Assembly: GCA_963971285.1 (NCBI GenBank) | Contig: OZ020264.1 | Coordinates: 13,282,431 to 13,346,430, forward strand | Length of the DNA: 64,000 bases | Reading direction: 5' to 3' | Origin: Astropecten irregularis | Taxonomy: Eukaryota > Echinodermata > Asteroidea > Paxillosida > Astropectinidae | Shown: in pieces, positions 22,601 to 33,690 of the stretch | How positions within the stretch are numbered: position 1 is the first letter of the stretch | How the letters are laid out: each line of letters starts with the position of its first letter | Notes under the pieces: model-generated | The model's input: the letters and a program-made list of their open reading frames with translations, nothing else | Told to the model about the DNA's origin: nothing | The model's database searches: none | Made by a program: the position numbers and the translations under genes

Positions 22601-25600
22601 AAAGTGAAAACACTGTACACGATGTACAAAATATGGTATAGATTCATTGGAATTGGCTAGTTTTTTATTAGTTAAAGTTCAAGTTCGTTTTTTGTATTTC
22701 AGACCCCAAATTTGAGAGTAGAGGTCGTGAGAGACAGGACAGGAGGGAAGGGAATAGTCAGGCCGAGAGGAGTGATTCGAGGGAGGTTGATAGTAGAGAT
22801 CGAAGTCCACATAGAGAAGGTGAGATGGAGATGCCTTGGTGCCCCTGGTCATTGCCATAATGCTTCTGGTCATTGCCTTGAAGTCCCTGGTCATTGCCTT
22901 AGTGCCACTGGTCATTGCCTTGGTGTCCCTGGTCTTTGCTTTGTTGCCCCTGGACATGGCCTTGGTGCCCCTTTGTGTCCCTATATATTTGTTCCTGACA
23001 CCCACCGACATTTCTATTTTTTTCTTGGTTCAAGCAAAACCCATAGAGATATCGGACAAATCTGAGGATGAACAGTACAAGAGCAAAGATCAGCATCAAG
23101 ATGAATCAGGTGCCGCAGTTAAGACGACGACAGATGATGCAGCGAGCAGTAGCAGCAGTGAGGATGAAGACTCGTCATCCAGTGGTAGTGACGATGATGA
23201 TGCTGAGTCCGGAGACCGATCCGGAAAGGAATCGGGTGAGGACAGCGAGCAAGGATCCCACGCCAACTCCTCCAAGGATGACTCCGACTCTGAGGAAGAG
23301 TCCAGCTCGGAGGACGGAGAGGACGGGACGGATGAAGAGGAAGAAGGCGAGAAGGAAGAAGGGGAGACGGTTCAGTCCAGCGAGGAAGAAGAAGAAGATT
23401 CGTCGGAATCAGAGGAATCTGATTCAGAGTCTGATTCTGGTTCAGAATCAGGTGAGAGGTCATTCTCAAATTTTAACTTTCAGATAAGGAAAACCTGAGA
23501 TAGAGTTTTAACCAAGATTGAAATAAATGCTAAAGATATGGAAATATCAAACTTAATATGATCTGTTCTTTGCCAACATTTAATGCCAACAGAAAATGCC
23601 AGCAGCAGTGAAAGTGGCCACAGTGAACATGAGAAAGACGGCAAAAAGGACGACGTGAAGGTCAAAAGCGAAACCAAACACGGTAAGAGATTAACCCCCA
23701 CTCAGGCACCTGACTCCGCCCACAAACTCCACAATCACCAGTGTATGATAATGGATCATTGGATCAACTCTGAATCTTGCAAAATCTACTTTTGTTCTTT
23801 CCTCAAACCATATTGATTGAAATGATCATCCAGTTGGTTCAAATTTATCTGGAAGCATCGGAAACCTTCCTTTGTTTTATGGATAACGTAAGTTGATATA
23901 CTTGTTGTCTCAGATGTCCAGAAGTCCAAATTTGACGTGACGTCATCTCCTAGTGGGGACGAGGAGCCAGCTGAAGCAAGCATCGACTACCTTCCAGAAT
24001 CACCACCTCAGTCTCCCGTTGAGCTGAAGGAGAAGCTCCCTCCGTACTTCCCGGCCGTCTCTGGTTGCCGTAGCGTTGAAGAGTTCGTCTGCCTGAATAA
24101 GATCGAGGAGGGGACGTATGGTGTTGTGTACAGAGCCAAGGAGAAGAGGACAGGTACCAGAACACTGACCATTTGGATTTTTAATGAAGCATTGGCTTAT
24201 AGCCAACAGTAGGTAGGATCAGACTGCTTGCTCAATAATGTCTTCCTTGCTGAAGATTCACATTGTCTGTAATCTCTAGACATAAGGCAGTAACTTTCCA
24301 GTATCTCTCAGCTCTCAGAACTTTCTAGAGACTTTGTTGAAGTGGCTGGACCTGAAGGTTCTTCCTTGTTTCGTTGTTTAGATGAGGTTGTTGCCCTGAA
24401 GAAACTGAAGATGGAGAAAGAGAAAGAAGGCTTCCCGATCACGTCACTACGAGAGGTTAACACTCTCCTGAAGGCACAACATCCTAACATTGTCACAGTC
24501 AGAGTAAGTGGCCATGAATAGTGTCTTGTTTACTCTTCTTGTTCTGCTTTTTAATGGAGATTTGTCCTTGACAAGTGCTCTTCCCAAGCTGAGTCAGAAG
24601 ATAATTGACATGCAGAGGCTAGAGGGAGTTCTGCTTTCTCTTTGCAGTATCCACAAGATGCTTACCATATTTGTGTTTTTCTTCCTCATCTTCAGGAGAT
24701 TGTCGTTGGGAGCAACATGGATAAAATCTACATCGTCATGGACTACGTGGAACACGATTTGAAGAGCTTAATGGAGACGATGAAACAACCCTTCACAATT
24801 GGTGAGCTCGTCTAAAAGTTCTGGTTATTAAAGGAGTAAGGATTCTGAAAGCTACAAATTGATGTACCACTGTGTAACGCTGTTGCTCACACAAGGCTGA
24901 AAAAAGCTCCAGAGAGTTGTAATAGAGACACAAATATTTGTTCGGATTTGGTTATTTGAGCTTTACAGATGTTCCAAGCTATTTCTGAATTTGTCAATCG
25001 TATTTCTTAGAGATGCTTTTGTAATATTCGCAATGTTTCCTGCCACATTTAGGTGAAACAAAATGCCTGATGCTTCAACTTCTGCGTGGCGTTCACCATC
25101 TCCATGACAACTGGATTCTCCACAGAGATCTGAAGACGTCCAACCTGTTACTGAGCCACAGAGGAGTGCTGAAGATCGGCGATTTTGGACTAGCTAGGGA
25201 GTATGGCTCACCATTGAAGCATTATACTCCTATTGTTGTCACTCTGTGGTATCGGGCACCAGAACTTCTACTAGGCATAAAGGTAATTTAGATGGCTAAT
25301 GCCTGATGGTTTTGGCAATAGCTAGGGAGTATGGTTGACCATTAAAGTATTATACACTATACATCATCAGAAACGTGGAGTCTCTTAAACAAACCAATGA
25401 AATAATAATTTTAGCCAGACAAGGGAGTATGAATTTCCTTTTAAGCATTTACAAGCCTTTTATTGATGCTGTTTGCAGAAAATGCAGAATTACTGCAATT
25501 ACATAATTACAATTAAATGTCACATTTTGAGGTGAACAATTTAATAATTGTAAACTCCAATTAAAAAGAATAGTTATAATTACTGTTGTACTGAACAAGT

Positions 25601-27387
25601 GGATAATGATACAATGTTTTGTGAAATACTTGAAATTTTTACATTTCAACCGTTGATTTCACCAATTAGGTGTGGAATTGATTGACCTTTATTGGAGTAA
25701 TTATTTCACACAAACATACTTGCTTTTCTTGGTTACTCCTCTCACTGTAGTTTTCCAGACCCGTTTTCGCTTATGCTTAATAAAATCGCTTAACAGCTTT
25801 GTAAGAGCTTACCTTGTTTGCTGGTCTTAATTCCAGGAGTATTCCTGTCCAGTCGACATGTGGTCCGTCGGATGTATCTTTGCCGAGTTCATCACAATGA
25901 AGCCTTTGTTTCCTGGGAGGTCAGAGGTCGATCAGCTCAACAGGATCTTCAAGGTAATCAGAAAGTCCATCATGTTTAATTTCACGAAATTTTTTCTTTT
26001 TTTCTTTTGCTTGGAGTTAGGAGGGCCTGACGTGTTATGATCCTAGCAGGATCTTTCTCAAAGGCTAAAAAAAAAAATTTGAAAAGTGACGAACGAAAAA
26101 TTGAATAGAGCGGGATTCGAGCCAGTGACCTACATGTAAAGAATACCGTGTCACAATTTATATGCTATAGTACAACTTACAGTACACGTTTCCCTTCAAA
26201 GTGTCAAAGAAGGCAAATGTGAATTTGGTTTGTTGGTCCTTTGTACAAGGGCAGACGAATAGTTTGTCAAAGAAAGTAGCAATCCAGAGCTACTTGTACA
26301 TTTTGTCATTTTCTTGTCTTTCTTTGGAAAAGGAGCCGATTGGAAGCCAGTAATGAACATTGCTTGTTCCTCATTCTAGTTGTTTCATTTATTTCTTATT
26401 AGGATCTAGGTACGCCGAGCGAGAAGATCTGGCCAGGATACAATGAACTCCCAGCGGTCAAGAAAATGACCTTTACTGAACATCCCTACAATAATCTACG
26501 GAATCGCATCGGAACCATCGTCACTGAGTCTGGTTTTGATCTCATGAATAGGTTAGTTTGTTGTATCTCTTTAAAGTTGCTTGTCTCGGGGCAAAGAATC
26601 AAACACAAGCACAAACAGTGCCTAGTCTACCGAAATCCATGAGTACAAAATGACAAGATTTAGATTCAGGACGGTTGAGAATTAATTGCTCCCGGAATGA
26701 TGTAGAGAAGAACTTCATGGTATTGTGACATCTGGGTATTTTCCTCTGTCTGTTGAACTTGAAACTGGAGACAGTTTTGACATTTTCAGGATATTGCCTT
26801 TGAATGGCTGGACAGGCTGATGACACCTGTTGATTTTTCAACCATGTTGTAATGGTAATTAACACAATCCTTATGTTCTTTCACGGCAGGTTTTTAACAT
26901 ACAACCCCGAACGTCGCATCAGCTCCGAAGGAGCACTGAAACATATTTACTTTGAGGAATCCCCCCAACCAATTGACAAGTCCATGTTCCCGACTTGGCC
27001 TGCCAAGAGCGAGATGCCTCGAAGCGCTAAACGCAGCCCCAAGCCTCCAGAGGGCGGTCTTCAGTACGCCAAACTGGTATGTTCTTATACACAGACCGAC
27101 GGCACGAAATACCATCCGCCATTAATGCGGTGTCCCCTTCCGTCATTTAACCGGGTTTCAATATTCTGTAGCAAAGTGAGCTTGCGGAAACACCATGTAA
27201 AAAATCTCTTTTATGTATGTGTACGTTGTTAATATTTTGTAGGTTGCGTGTTTCCGTGCTTGATTTGCTGATGTTTGTGTGTTTGTGTTTTTAGGAGGAT
27301 GATGGAGCTACAGAGGAGGGATTCCGATTGACTTTAGCATCCCAAGGAACATCGGCTAAGACGACAGGATTCAACCTCAGATTCTAA
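16604..27387 (+). CDS. CDK11: Cyclin-dependent kinase 11 (PITSLRE kinase)
   Basis: Sixteen exons: 16604-16753, 16896-17026, 17317-17450, 17773-18130, 18478-18620, 22703-22819, 23035-23451, 23593-23682, 23914-24153, 24382-24503, 24696-24801, 25053-25282, 25837-25953, 26403-26551, 26890-27076, 27295-27387. All are GT-AG with consistent phase, giving 927 residues. The N terminus ([18 protein letters not shown]) matches human CDK11 and is followed by RS/RD/RE-rich and acidic Ser-rich regions. The kinase domain starts near residue 570: G-loop EEGTYGVVY, Lys600, the signature PITSLRE (612-618), HRD 693-695, DFG 713-715, T-loop Thr733 and APE 738-740. All catalytic residues are intact. CDK11 pairs with cyclin L in the nucleus and acts in transcription, pre-mRNA splicing and cell division. 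Intron 5 (4.1 kb) contains the BEN-domain exon. A start at 16565 is the alternative. Confidence 0.96.
19231..19251 (+). other. Candidate 21-nt microexon in CDK11 intron 5
   Basis: A pyrimidine-rich acceptor (tttacctttgcag) is followed by exactly 21 nt and a consensus donor (gtgagt). The preceding CDK11 exon ends in phase 1. Adding these 21 nt leaves phase 1 unchanged and would encode DSILKFH. The segment can therefore join either to CDK11 exon 6 (22703) or to the BEN exon (19487) in frame. It could also be non-coding, or a chance pair of splice sites. Confidence 0.35.
19487..21444 (+). CDS. BEN-domain protein exon nested in CDK11 intron 5
   Basis: A strong acceptor (tttaatacag) opens a 651-residue frame ending in TAA. 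It begins [19 protein letters not shown], a basic NLS-like patch then an acidic Ser patch. About 430 residues of Ser/Pro-rich imperfect repeats (APMM-S type) follow. Then comes a coiled-coil-like stretch (about 20860-21030: [12 protein letters not shown]...) and a C-terminal BEN domain (about 21160-21441: [15 protein letters not shown] ... [11 protein letters not shown]). BEN domains bind DNA or protein in chromatin regulators. The first ATG inside the exon is at 19507, with a weak context. No ATG occurs upstream in the open frame. It enters in phase 1, matching the CDK11 exon ending at 18620, so it is either a CDK11 alternative last exon or a nested gene with untranslated 5' exon(s). Confidence 0.75.
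21508..21513 (+). terminator. Candidate poly(A) signal for the BEN exon
   Basis: ATTAAA lies 64 nt past the BEN-exon stop; a canonical AATAAA follows at 22004-22009. Either would allow transcripts to end inside CDK11 intron 5. Confidence 0.4.
22444..22647 (-). pseudogene. BEN-family fragment, antisense in CDK11 intron 5
   Basis: The minus strand reads [20 protein letters not shown], then ..[16 protein letters not shown]. The second part resembles the BEN exon segment [17 protein letters not shown] that precedes the BEN domain. The BEN domain itself is missing and there is no intact start. The first part matches the fragment at 3826-3890. It is probably a decayed copy of a BEN-family gene, or of a repeat that carries one. 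Confidence 0.5.
22838..22975 (+). repeat. ~27-bp minisatellite in CDK11 intron 6
   Basis: About five units of a word like 'ctggtcattgccttggtgcc' fill most of the 215-nt intron between CDK11 exons 6 and 7. Retaining the intron would not keep the frame, because the exon 6 frame meets a TAA within it. Confidence 0.7.
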
Positions 27388-27415
27388 ACTGCAGTATTGC
27401 ATCATTGTCTGATAA

Positions 27416-27550
27416 GGGGTTGATTTCATGCCCTACGATCAATAGTAACTCGAGTTACGAAGGATTACCCATCGTATCCTTTGAGGGCTGAAATGCATCA
27501 TAAGTCCTACGATTGATATAGTAAGTTACGATGAGTTTGGTGAAATTGAC
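27416..27550. mobile_element. Family B palindromic element (copy 1)
   Basis: The outer ends 'ggggttgatttca' and 'tgaaattgac' are inverted. The interior contains 'cctacgat', 'agttacga', 'atcgta' and 'cataagtcctacgatt', shared with copies at 38550, 41007 and 46134. This copy is probably transcribed in the CDK11 3' UTR and would form a hairpin. Confidence 0.75.
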
Positions 27551-27757
27551 GCAGGTGTCGCAAAATGGATGAATGTCACATATCTTAAAAACTGAGATAG
27601 TAGTAAATGTTACCACTGATAATGGTGTTTGGACCTACTAGCTACTGTTTGGACTGTATCCGAACCCCTTGCATGGCGGCCATCTTTGATGACATTTTTA
27701 TCTTTTAATTATCATTCATTGCGAGCACCAAAGGTCTAACCAAGCCTAACAATGACG

Positions 27758-27763
27758 AATAAA
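27758..27763 (+). terminator. Candidate poly(A) signal of CDK11
   Basis: AATAAA lies about 370 nt beyond the CDK11 stop codon. Another AATAAA occurs at about 28796. Only position supports this call. Confidence 0.4.
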
Positions 27764-28202
27764 GGTTGAATGGAATCAGTATTAACATCTTCCACAGATC
27801 AGTGCAAAAAGTATTCATTACGCGTTGTAGAACTTAAACATAATAGTGCAAGTCTGTTGATGTAACATGGATACCCTACAGTTCATGGCTCAACCTGGTG
27901 GAATGACTATTTTACTATTCCAGGGAAACTGTAGGTTTCATTGGTGTATGACCAAAACTATTGTATAATCTGTACTATATGTATTTTCTACATTCTGTAA
28001 GTATTGACTAGTGGGAGTGGCCCAGTATGGATGTAGATAGAGTTGTGACATAAATGCCATTGAAGTTTGCACTACATGTATATTGCCAATTATGCATTCG
28101 TGTGTATGGAAAATGAGTTGATAATACTGCACTGGTTTACATGGTATTGTTAAAGTGCAACAAGCAGCAGCCATTTTGATCCCAAACTCTGATGTTGTTG
28201 CA

Positions 28203-28342
28203 ATGGGAGACTTTTGGAGAACCGGTCTAAAGTCAACAGCGCAAGCGCATGCACAAAACAATGCGCGCATGCTCTCAATTGCGCAAGCATGGTTTGCGTG
28301 TGCGCTGTTGACTCAAGACCGGGTCTCCAAAAGTCTGCCATT
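28203..28342. mobile_element. 140-bp palindromic hairpin element
   Basis: The left arm 'gagacttttggagaaccggt ... agtcaacagcgc' is mirrored on the right by 'gcgctgttgact ... accgggtctccaaaagtctg'. The centre is an alternating GCGCATGC-type stretch. It resembles a foldback MITE; no second copy was seen. Confidence 0.6.
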
Positions 28343-29574
28343 CTCTCTATCTTCATCTGTGATGTGCAGTAAAACTGACTCCCAGGGTCATTTATGGAGC
28401 TTTCTACTTGAGCAATTATTTCTTAAAGCTCGCTCAAATTTGTGGTTCTTCCTAAATTATTTTAACCATGCAACATCCAATTGAAGGGAGATTCTGCTGG
28501 ATTTGTGGGTCTTTTTTTTCTGGCAATGAATTTTATGTTCAGTTCATTGGTACTTTGCTTTTTTGTTTGTTTTGGGTAAGTTTTTTGTTATTTCTAAGGG
28601 CACTCGGGGAACATAGGTACTATTGTTTGTCTGACAAAAACTGTAAAATGAAGGGTAACAAAAGTCTAAGCCGTTTTGAAGATGAATACTAAAACAATTC
28701 CTTTAATTTTTCTAAGCTATTTTTTTGTGAATGGTCTGTATTTTTCTTTTCAGTTAAGCTCTGTACTAGAACTGAATTTCCTTTTTTTGTATAGAAATAA
28801 AAGAAGCAACTTTTGTGTTTTTGAAATTTGTTTATCTGTGTATTTTAATGTGCATGTACTAGAATTTGACTGTTTGTTTGTTGGTAGGAACAAAGATAGA
28901 ATATTTGACTATGGAATTTCGGGTGGGAATTCAGGATTTATCCCTTAAACAAACACAATAATTGGATTCTGCTCTGGTGGTAGGGATGATACTTTTTTAT
29001 ATTTTTTTGGGCGCAGTCTGCTGTGCTTGAAAGTGCACTATAATTTTCCTTTTGACACTAATCTGTCCTGTTTTATGGTTAATGTTCATTTATAGCACTA
29101 GTGACTACACTTGTCAAAATAGTATCATTCCCGCTTTTGGTGACATGATTATTTTTTATGGAGGGAACGGAAGTGCGCCCCATCTTCCAAACTGTCAACT
29201 TTGGAGTAATGGTAAGAAGCATCCCGTAGACACCTCAAGTTATCAAAATCAGTATGAATTTTTTTTTTTACCACTGGAGTTATTTGCGAGTCGGCAGTTT
29301 AGTGCCGTAGGCCCGCCTAGTTTATTAATTTATAGACCGCGTAGGCCTATTTGCCTCATAAAGGTTCCCCGAACGGCCAAACCCGAACGCCAACGGCAAC
29401 TTTGGACTTTCCAAAAGCGTAGCTTCTGGAATAGTGGCTATCAAAATTTAAACTATAGGCTAGGCCTAAAAAACGGACCTTGTAGGGCCTACTCCTAGTA
29501 TTACGTAGGGCCTACTAGGTGCTAAGAGTTCACCGGGGCAGAATTTATTTAGTGTTACTGTAGTATTTACGGAT

Positions 29575-29700
29575 ATGGGGATGGGATCTACCAAACTGGT
29601 TAAAAAGCACTCACCTTTCCTGTCCTCAAACGAATCCGTGGGACCACAACATCCCCGTAGTTCGGGTGGACTGTACGCGGATGATGTCCAACTAACTTTG
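29575..29700 (+). CDS. Candidate first exon of an unidentified gene
   Basis: An ATG at 29575 opens 42 codons ending in phase 0 at a donor (ctttg/gtaggc). The start MGMGSTKLVKK fits the N-myristoylation pattern (Gly2, Ser/Thr at position 6, Lys7), and the segment lies in the most CpG-rich DNA of this interval. I do not recognise the protein and found no matching downstream exon before the GOLIM4 3' end, so this is a weak call. Confidence 0.22.
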
Positions 29701-32383
29701 GTAGGCTCATTGATCTTGCACTTTGTCTGTTTGTGCAGACGGCCCGGGCAGCTGCGACCGGCCGGCTGGTCTACCATTTTCCGTTCCTAGTCCTACTCTT
29801 TCCACAATTAGAATTCACAATTCACAAAAGTTTCCCGAGTCCTGGCGGCCGCGGATTCTTGAGTACAATTATATTCAAAGCCAGTATTTAGGTGAGTTGT
29901 GTCCAATGAGTTCCAACTTGACTCGTAGTACGGGTAGGCCTACCTCGTGCTGAGTTGACAAGACTTAAAAATGGCGGGCAGTTTTCACCGACATGGTCGA
30001 CACAAAGCACGGCTACAAAATGCCATATGCCTAGTTCGGCCTGGATGAAATGCAAAACTAAGGCACAAAATTTCACAAATATTCTCATAGTTGGACCTCG
30101 ACTCACTCGTTGGGGAAGGCAGTTCCTTTAGCGGTGTTTGCTGACTGCTTATCATGACCAAAATTAGCTCCGTGAAATCAGCAAAGTCCTGTCTCTGAAA
30201 GTCGTCTGCAGAATGTGCCACTTTTTATCTGCCCGGTTGCCAAGTAAAAAGTACAAATTGAACGTGTAGATGGTGTTAACTCGGCTCGGGCTGGTAAACT
30301 TTCCAAAATAATTAAAAAATAGTGCGGCTTATATTAATTGAAAACGGTGACTATTCATTTGTGGCACATTATCATTGATTCCATGCTGCTTTCAAATAAT
30401 AAAAGTGACTTCATGAAGACAATGTAATAAATCCTGAAGAATATAAGCTTTTATTCAAGTTGATAGTTAACAAAGTCAAGGCTATACAACTTAATGAATG
30501 TACACTTTACAGTTGATAAAACCTTGCACTGCTGGAAATTTTGGCAATTTTTTTCTCTTTCCTGAATATGCCAACATCCAACACTGTGGTGGCACGGTTT
30601 GGGAACGTGTTTTTTATTTGGATATCTGGTCACATACAGTTTACTGCAATGTCCATCTAAATCCTTATAATGCCATCTAAAAATTGTCTCACTTATAATA
30701 AAGATGTTTTTGACGGATTCTGTGATTTTGGGTTACACCATGACGATCAAGAGTTGTTTTCAACAGCACATATACCTAAAATAAACCATCACACTCTTCT
30801 ACACTCCGAGTATCATAAACTGCACGAGAAATAATAACATTTGACATGCATTCCTCAAAAAGAAAAAAAAAAACAATTATGGCCCCATATTATATACAAT
30901 CATACTGACAATTGAATGAAATTGCTTGCAACATATCAATTCATTTCATATCATAGTCTTTGTCTCTTTGATAAGTATTACATTTTAGGCTACTAAATTA
31001 AAATAATGCTTTTAAAATGCCCAAATGGTAGTTTAAATAACAAATTAGATGTTACAGTCGAACACTTCAGAATTCATGAATATTTAATGGTTTTAGTCAA
31101 CCAACAATGCTTTGTCAAAGAAAAGAGAAAGTCACTCAAATAGGAAAATCTAATCAAAGTGTTTGGACGGTTACAAAGATCTTTTCCAGCTAATCTGTGT
31201 TCTTATTTTTTTCCCAATTGGTGCTTCTTTGTAAGTAAGATGTGCTGCCAGTCACATTTTCAATTAATTTAAAATAATCATAATTTTTTTCGTACTTACA
31301 TCAAACTTTATTTTAATCCCAAGTCGTCTCAACAAAGTAAAATAAACACAAATCATTCAATACTTATATTTCAATAAAATAAATGTCTGCCCAATGTAGG
31401 CATTTATAAAATAATCCAATCCTACCAAAAAATATTAATTTCTACCATGAATTAAATCCCAAAACAAAAAAGAAAACAAATAATATCGATAAATACAAAC
31501 AAAAGACAAAATTTACTAGTTTTTAAAACTACGAATGAATGTAAGAAAGTAAGCTATTTTCAGTGCTAAAAATAGAAAAATATATTCTCAGTTTACATGG
31601 CACATGTCCATACTGAAATTGAAAATAAAACTATTATGTAGGACTATTTCCTCCCAGAGTAGCAAAGGGTTAGCCGTAAGGGTTAAAGGAAAAACTGACT
31701 GGGAAAAAAAGGCAAATAATTAAATTCATGACATTTGAAACAAATTTTAAGCATGCAAATTGTGGTGATACTTTTGGAAGCTTGGCTTTAATATTTTGCT
31801 ATGCAATAAACTGGGATTGCAAGCCAATGAATAAGTAATGACCTGACATATAACACACAAACATCTTCAGCTTGTGTACATTAGTAATGGTAGAAACTTG
31901 TCCAAATATCTTTGCCAGAACCATAAATCAAAAAAAAATTAGAAAAGGAGTACAAAAACTCAAGGAAAGGACAACCACTATTTTGATTTTGTATATTAGT
32001 AATGGTAGAAACTTATTTAAATATTTTTGCCTGAAACAAAAATCAAGTTTGAAGATTTTTTCCCCACAAATCACAAAAATTTATGGAAACGGCTTTGGCT
32101 GCTCATATAGACGTGCGTAAATGGAAGCCATAGCCATGCAATTTGAAGTCCATTTAGAGCTTTTAAACAGCAGCATCACCCACACAGTGCATAGTATCCA
32201 GCTTCAACTGTAGAGGGCGCTATCTATAAAAAAAAAAAATTTTCTGTACACTAAATAATATTTTGTTTGATGGAAGTTCTTTTTTTCAGTCCACATGCAT
32301 CTGTACACTTTAAATACAACATATCCAAATTTACAAGTTTCATAAATAGGTCATGGAAAAGATTCTAAGTTAATTCATCATCG

Positions 32384-32640
32384 AGGGCCAATTTCATAGA
32401 GCTGCTCATTTTAGCACAAAAAATTGCTTAGCACAAAAAAAGCCGGCCCATTTAAACAAACCAGGTGCATTGAAAATTACATTTGATATTCATGGTCATC
32501 GAACAACAGTCAAAGAACAATTGCAAGTGATACACAACACACGGACATTTTGTTGTTAATACTGTTTTCACTGAGACATTAAGACAGAAATATCATGCTT
32601 AGCGAATTTTTGTGCTAAGCAGCTCTATGAAATGGCCCCA
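32384..32640. mobile_element. MITE-like element, family A (copy 3)
   Basis: The inverted ends 'gggccaatttcatagagctgct' and 'agcagctctatgaaatggcccc' enclose an interior matching copies 1 and 2 ('gatattcatgg', 'gatacacaacac'). It lies downstream of GOLIM4. Confidence 0.8.
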
Positions 32641-33531
32641 GATAGTGCCTTAGTGGAGCAAAGTGCTTGTTCAATCTATGATTTATGGACAATATTTTGA
32701 AGAAGGGACTTCCAAATTATTCACAGAATAGTTCTAATCCTACAAGAGGATTAGTGTACAGGATAACCTTAATCCGTGCATTAATCCACTATAAATAGCT
32801 TCTTTCAAATCCTCACTGAGCCAATCCAGGGTTAAATTTGAAGACATCCGTTCAGTAACTTGTCATGGAATGGCCTGGAAGACTACGTGATGATTTGTAC
32901 AAAGTACGTCTCAAAAAATGGACAGCTGAAGAAATTATAGCGTTTAACCACCGGGAAACGATTTTTCCTGAAAGTGTATAAATACAGACACACATATTCA
33001 GCCTGTGGATCGAGGTCACAATGCCAGTTGTTGTTCCAGAAATCATTTTGCAAAATTTCTACAGCTGTTTTGGCGAGCAGAGACTCAAATGTTACTCAAT
33101 GATGATGCAGTGACAGATACCAAGCAGGACAGGTGTACCAGTTGAACTTTTGGAAAAACCACCATTGGAGCAATACAACCAGATGCTCATGAATATTCAT
33201 CATTCTGACTTCCATAGCGCTGAATCTTTTGCATTTTGTCGAAGTTTCCATCAAGGTGTTGGCCAACCAGAACTCAAGATGTAACAAACCCATCTTACAG
33301 ATCAGTTCCATAAAACATGAAACAGCAGTTGAGGACATCAGGGGCATGGACTATTATTAACTACAGAGGGCAGTATTCAACAATTAAAAGGGTGCAACTG
33401 AGAAATGGAATCCTTTCTCCTTCCTACACATAGAGGGCGATATCCAGGTATCCAAGGTGTAATCCAAGATGTGAACCCATCGCAGTCACAATCCATTGAG
33501 AGTGTTATTGCTTAATTTCAACCAACCACCA

Positions 33532-33541
33532 TTTATTTATT
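33532..33541 (-). terminator. Candidate poly(A) signals of GOLIM4
   Basis: Two overlapping AATAAA words on the minus strand lie about 150-160 nt past the GOLIM4 stop. A more distant AATAAA exists near 30450-30455 and would imply a 3.2-kb 3' UTR. Confidence 0.4.
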
Positions 33542-33690
33542 TTTTTTTTTTTAAATATCTAAGGCAATTGAGGCAACTTCAAAAATTGTCCGCGTATTTC
33601 CATAGCAACAGAGAATGATACAAATGTTTCCATGCAACCGTAGTGTCACATAGATGACGGAGTGTGTGTTGACGATGACGTTTGGCTCCC

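Larger units (their letters stand above)
27388..33690. other. Intergenic between CDK11 and GOLIM4 3' ends
   Basis: The CDK11 and GOLIM4 genes converge here, so the interval contains both 3' UTRs. A family B hairpin element begins only 28 bp after the CDK11 stop. From about 29270 to 30260 the DNA is visibly more GC- and CpG-rich than its surroundings and includes one candidate first exon (29575-29700). From 30260 to 33500 it is AT-rich with a family A element at 32384-32640. No other coding segment could be supported. Confidence 0.5.

Noticed and set aside
29052..29498. Plus-strand 148-codon open frame past CDK11
   Set aside because: Composition is mixed, no motif is recognisable, and it runs across the border of the AT-rich and CpG-rich DNA. 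No start context or splice logic supports it.
30107..30221. Minus-strand candidate first exon with a gtgagt donor
   Set aside because: The apparent initiation codon is GTG, not ATG, and the protein is not recognisable.
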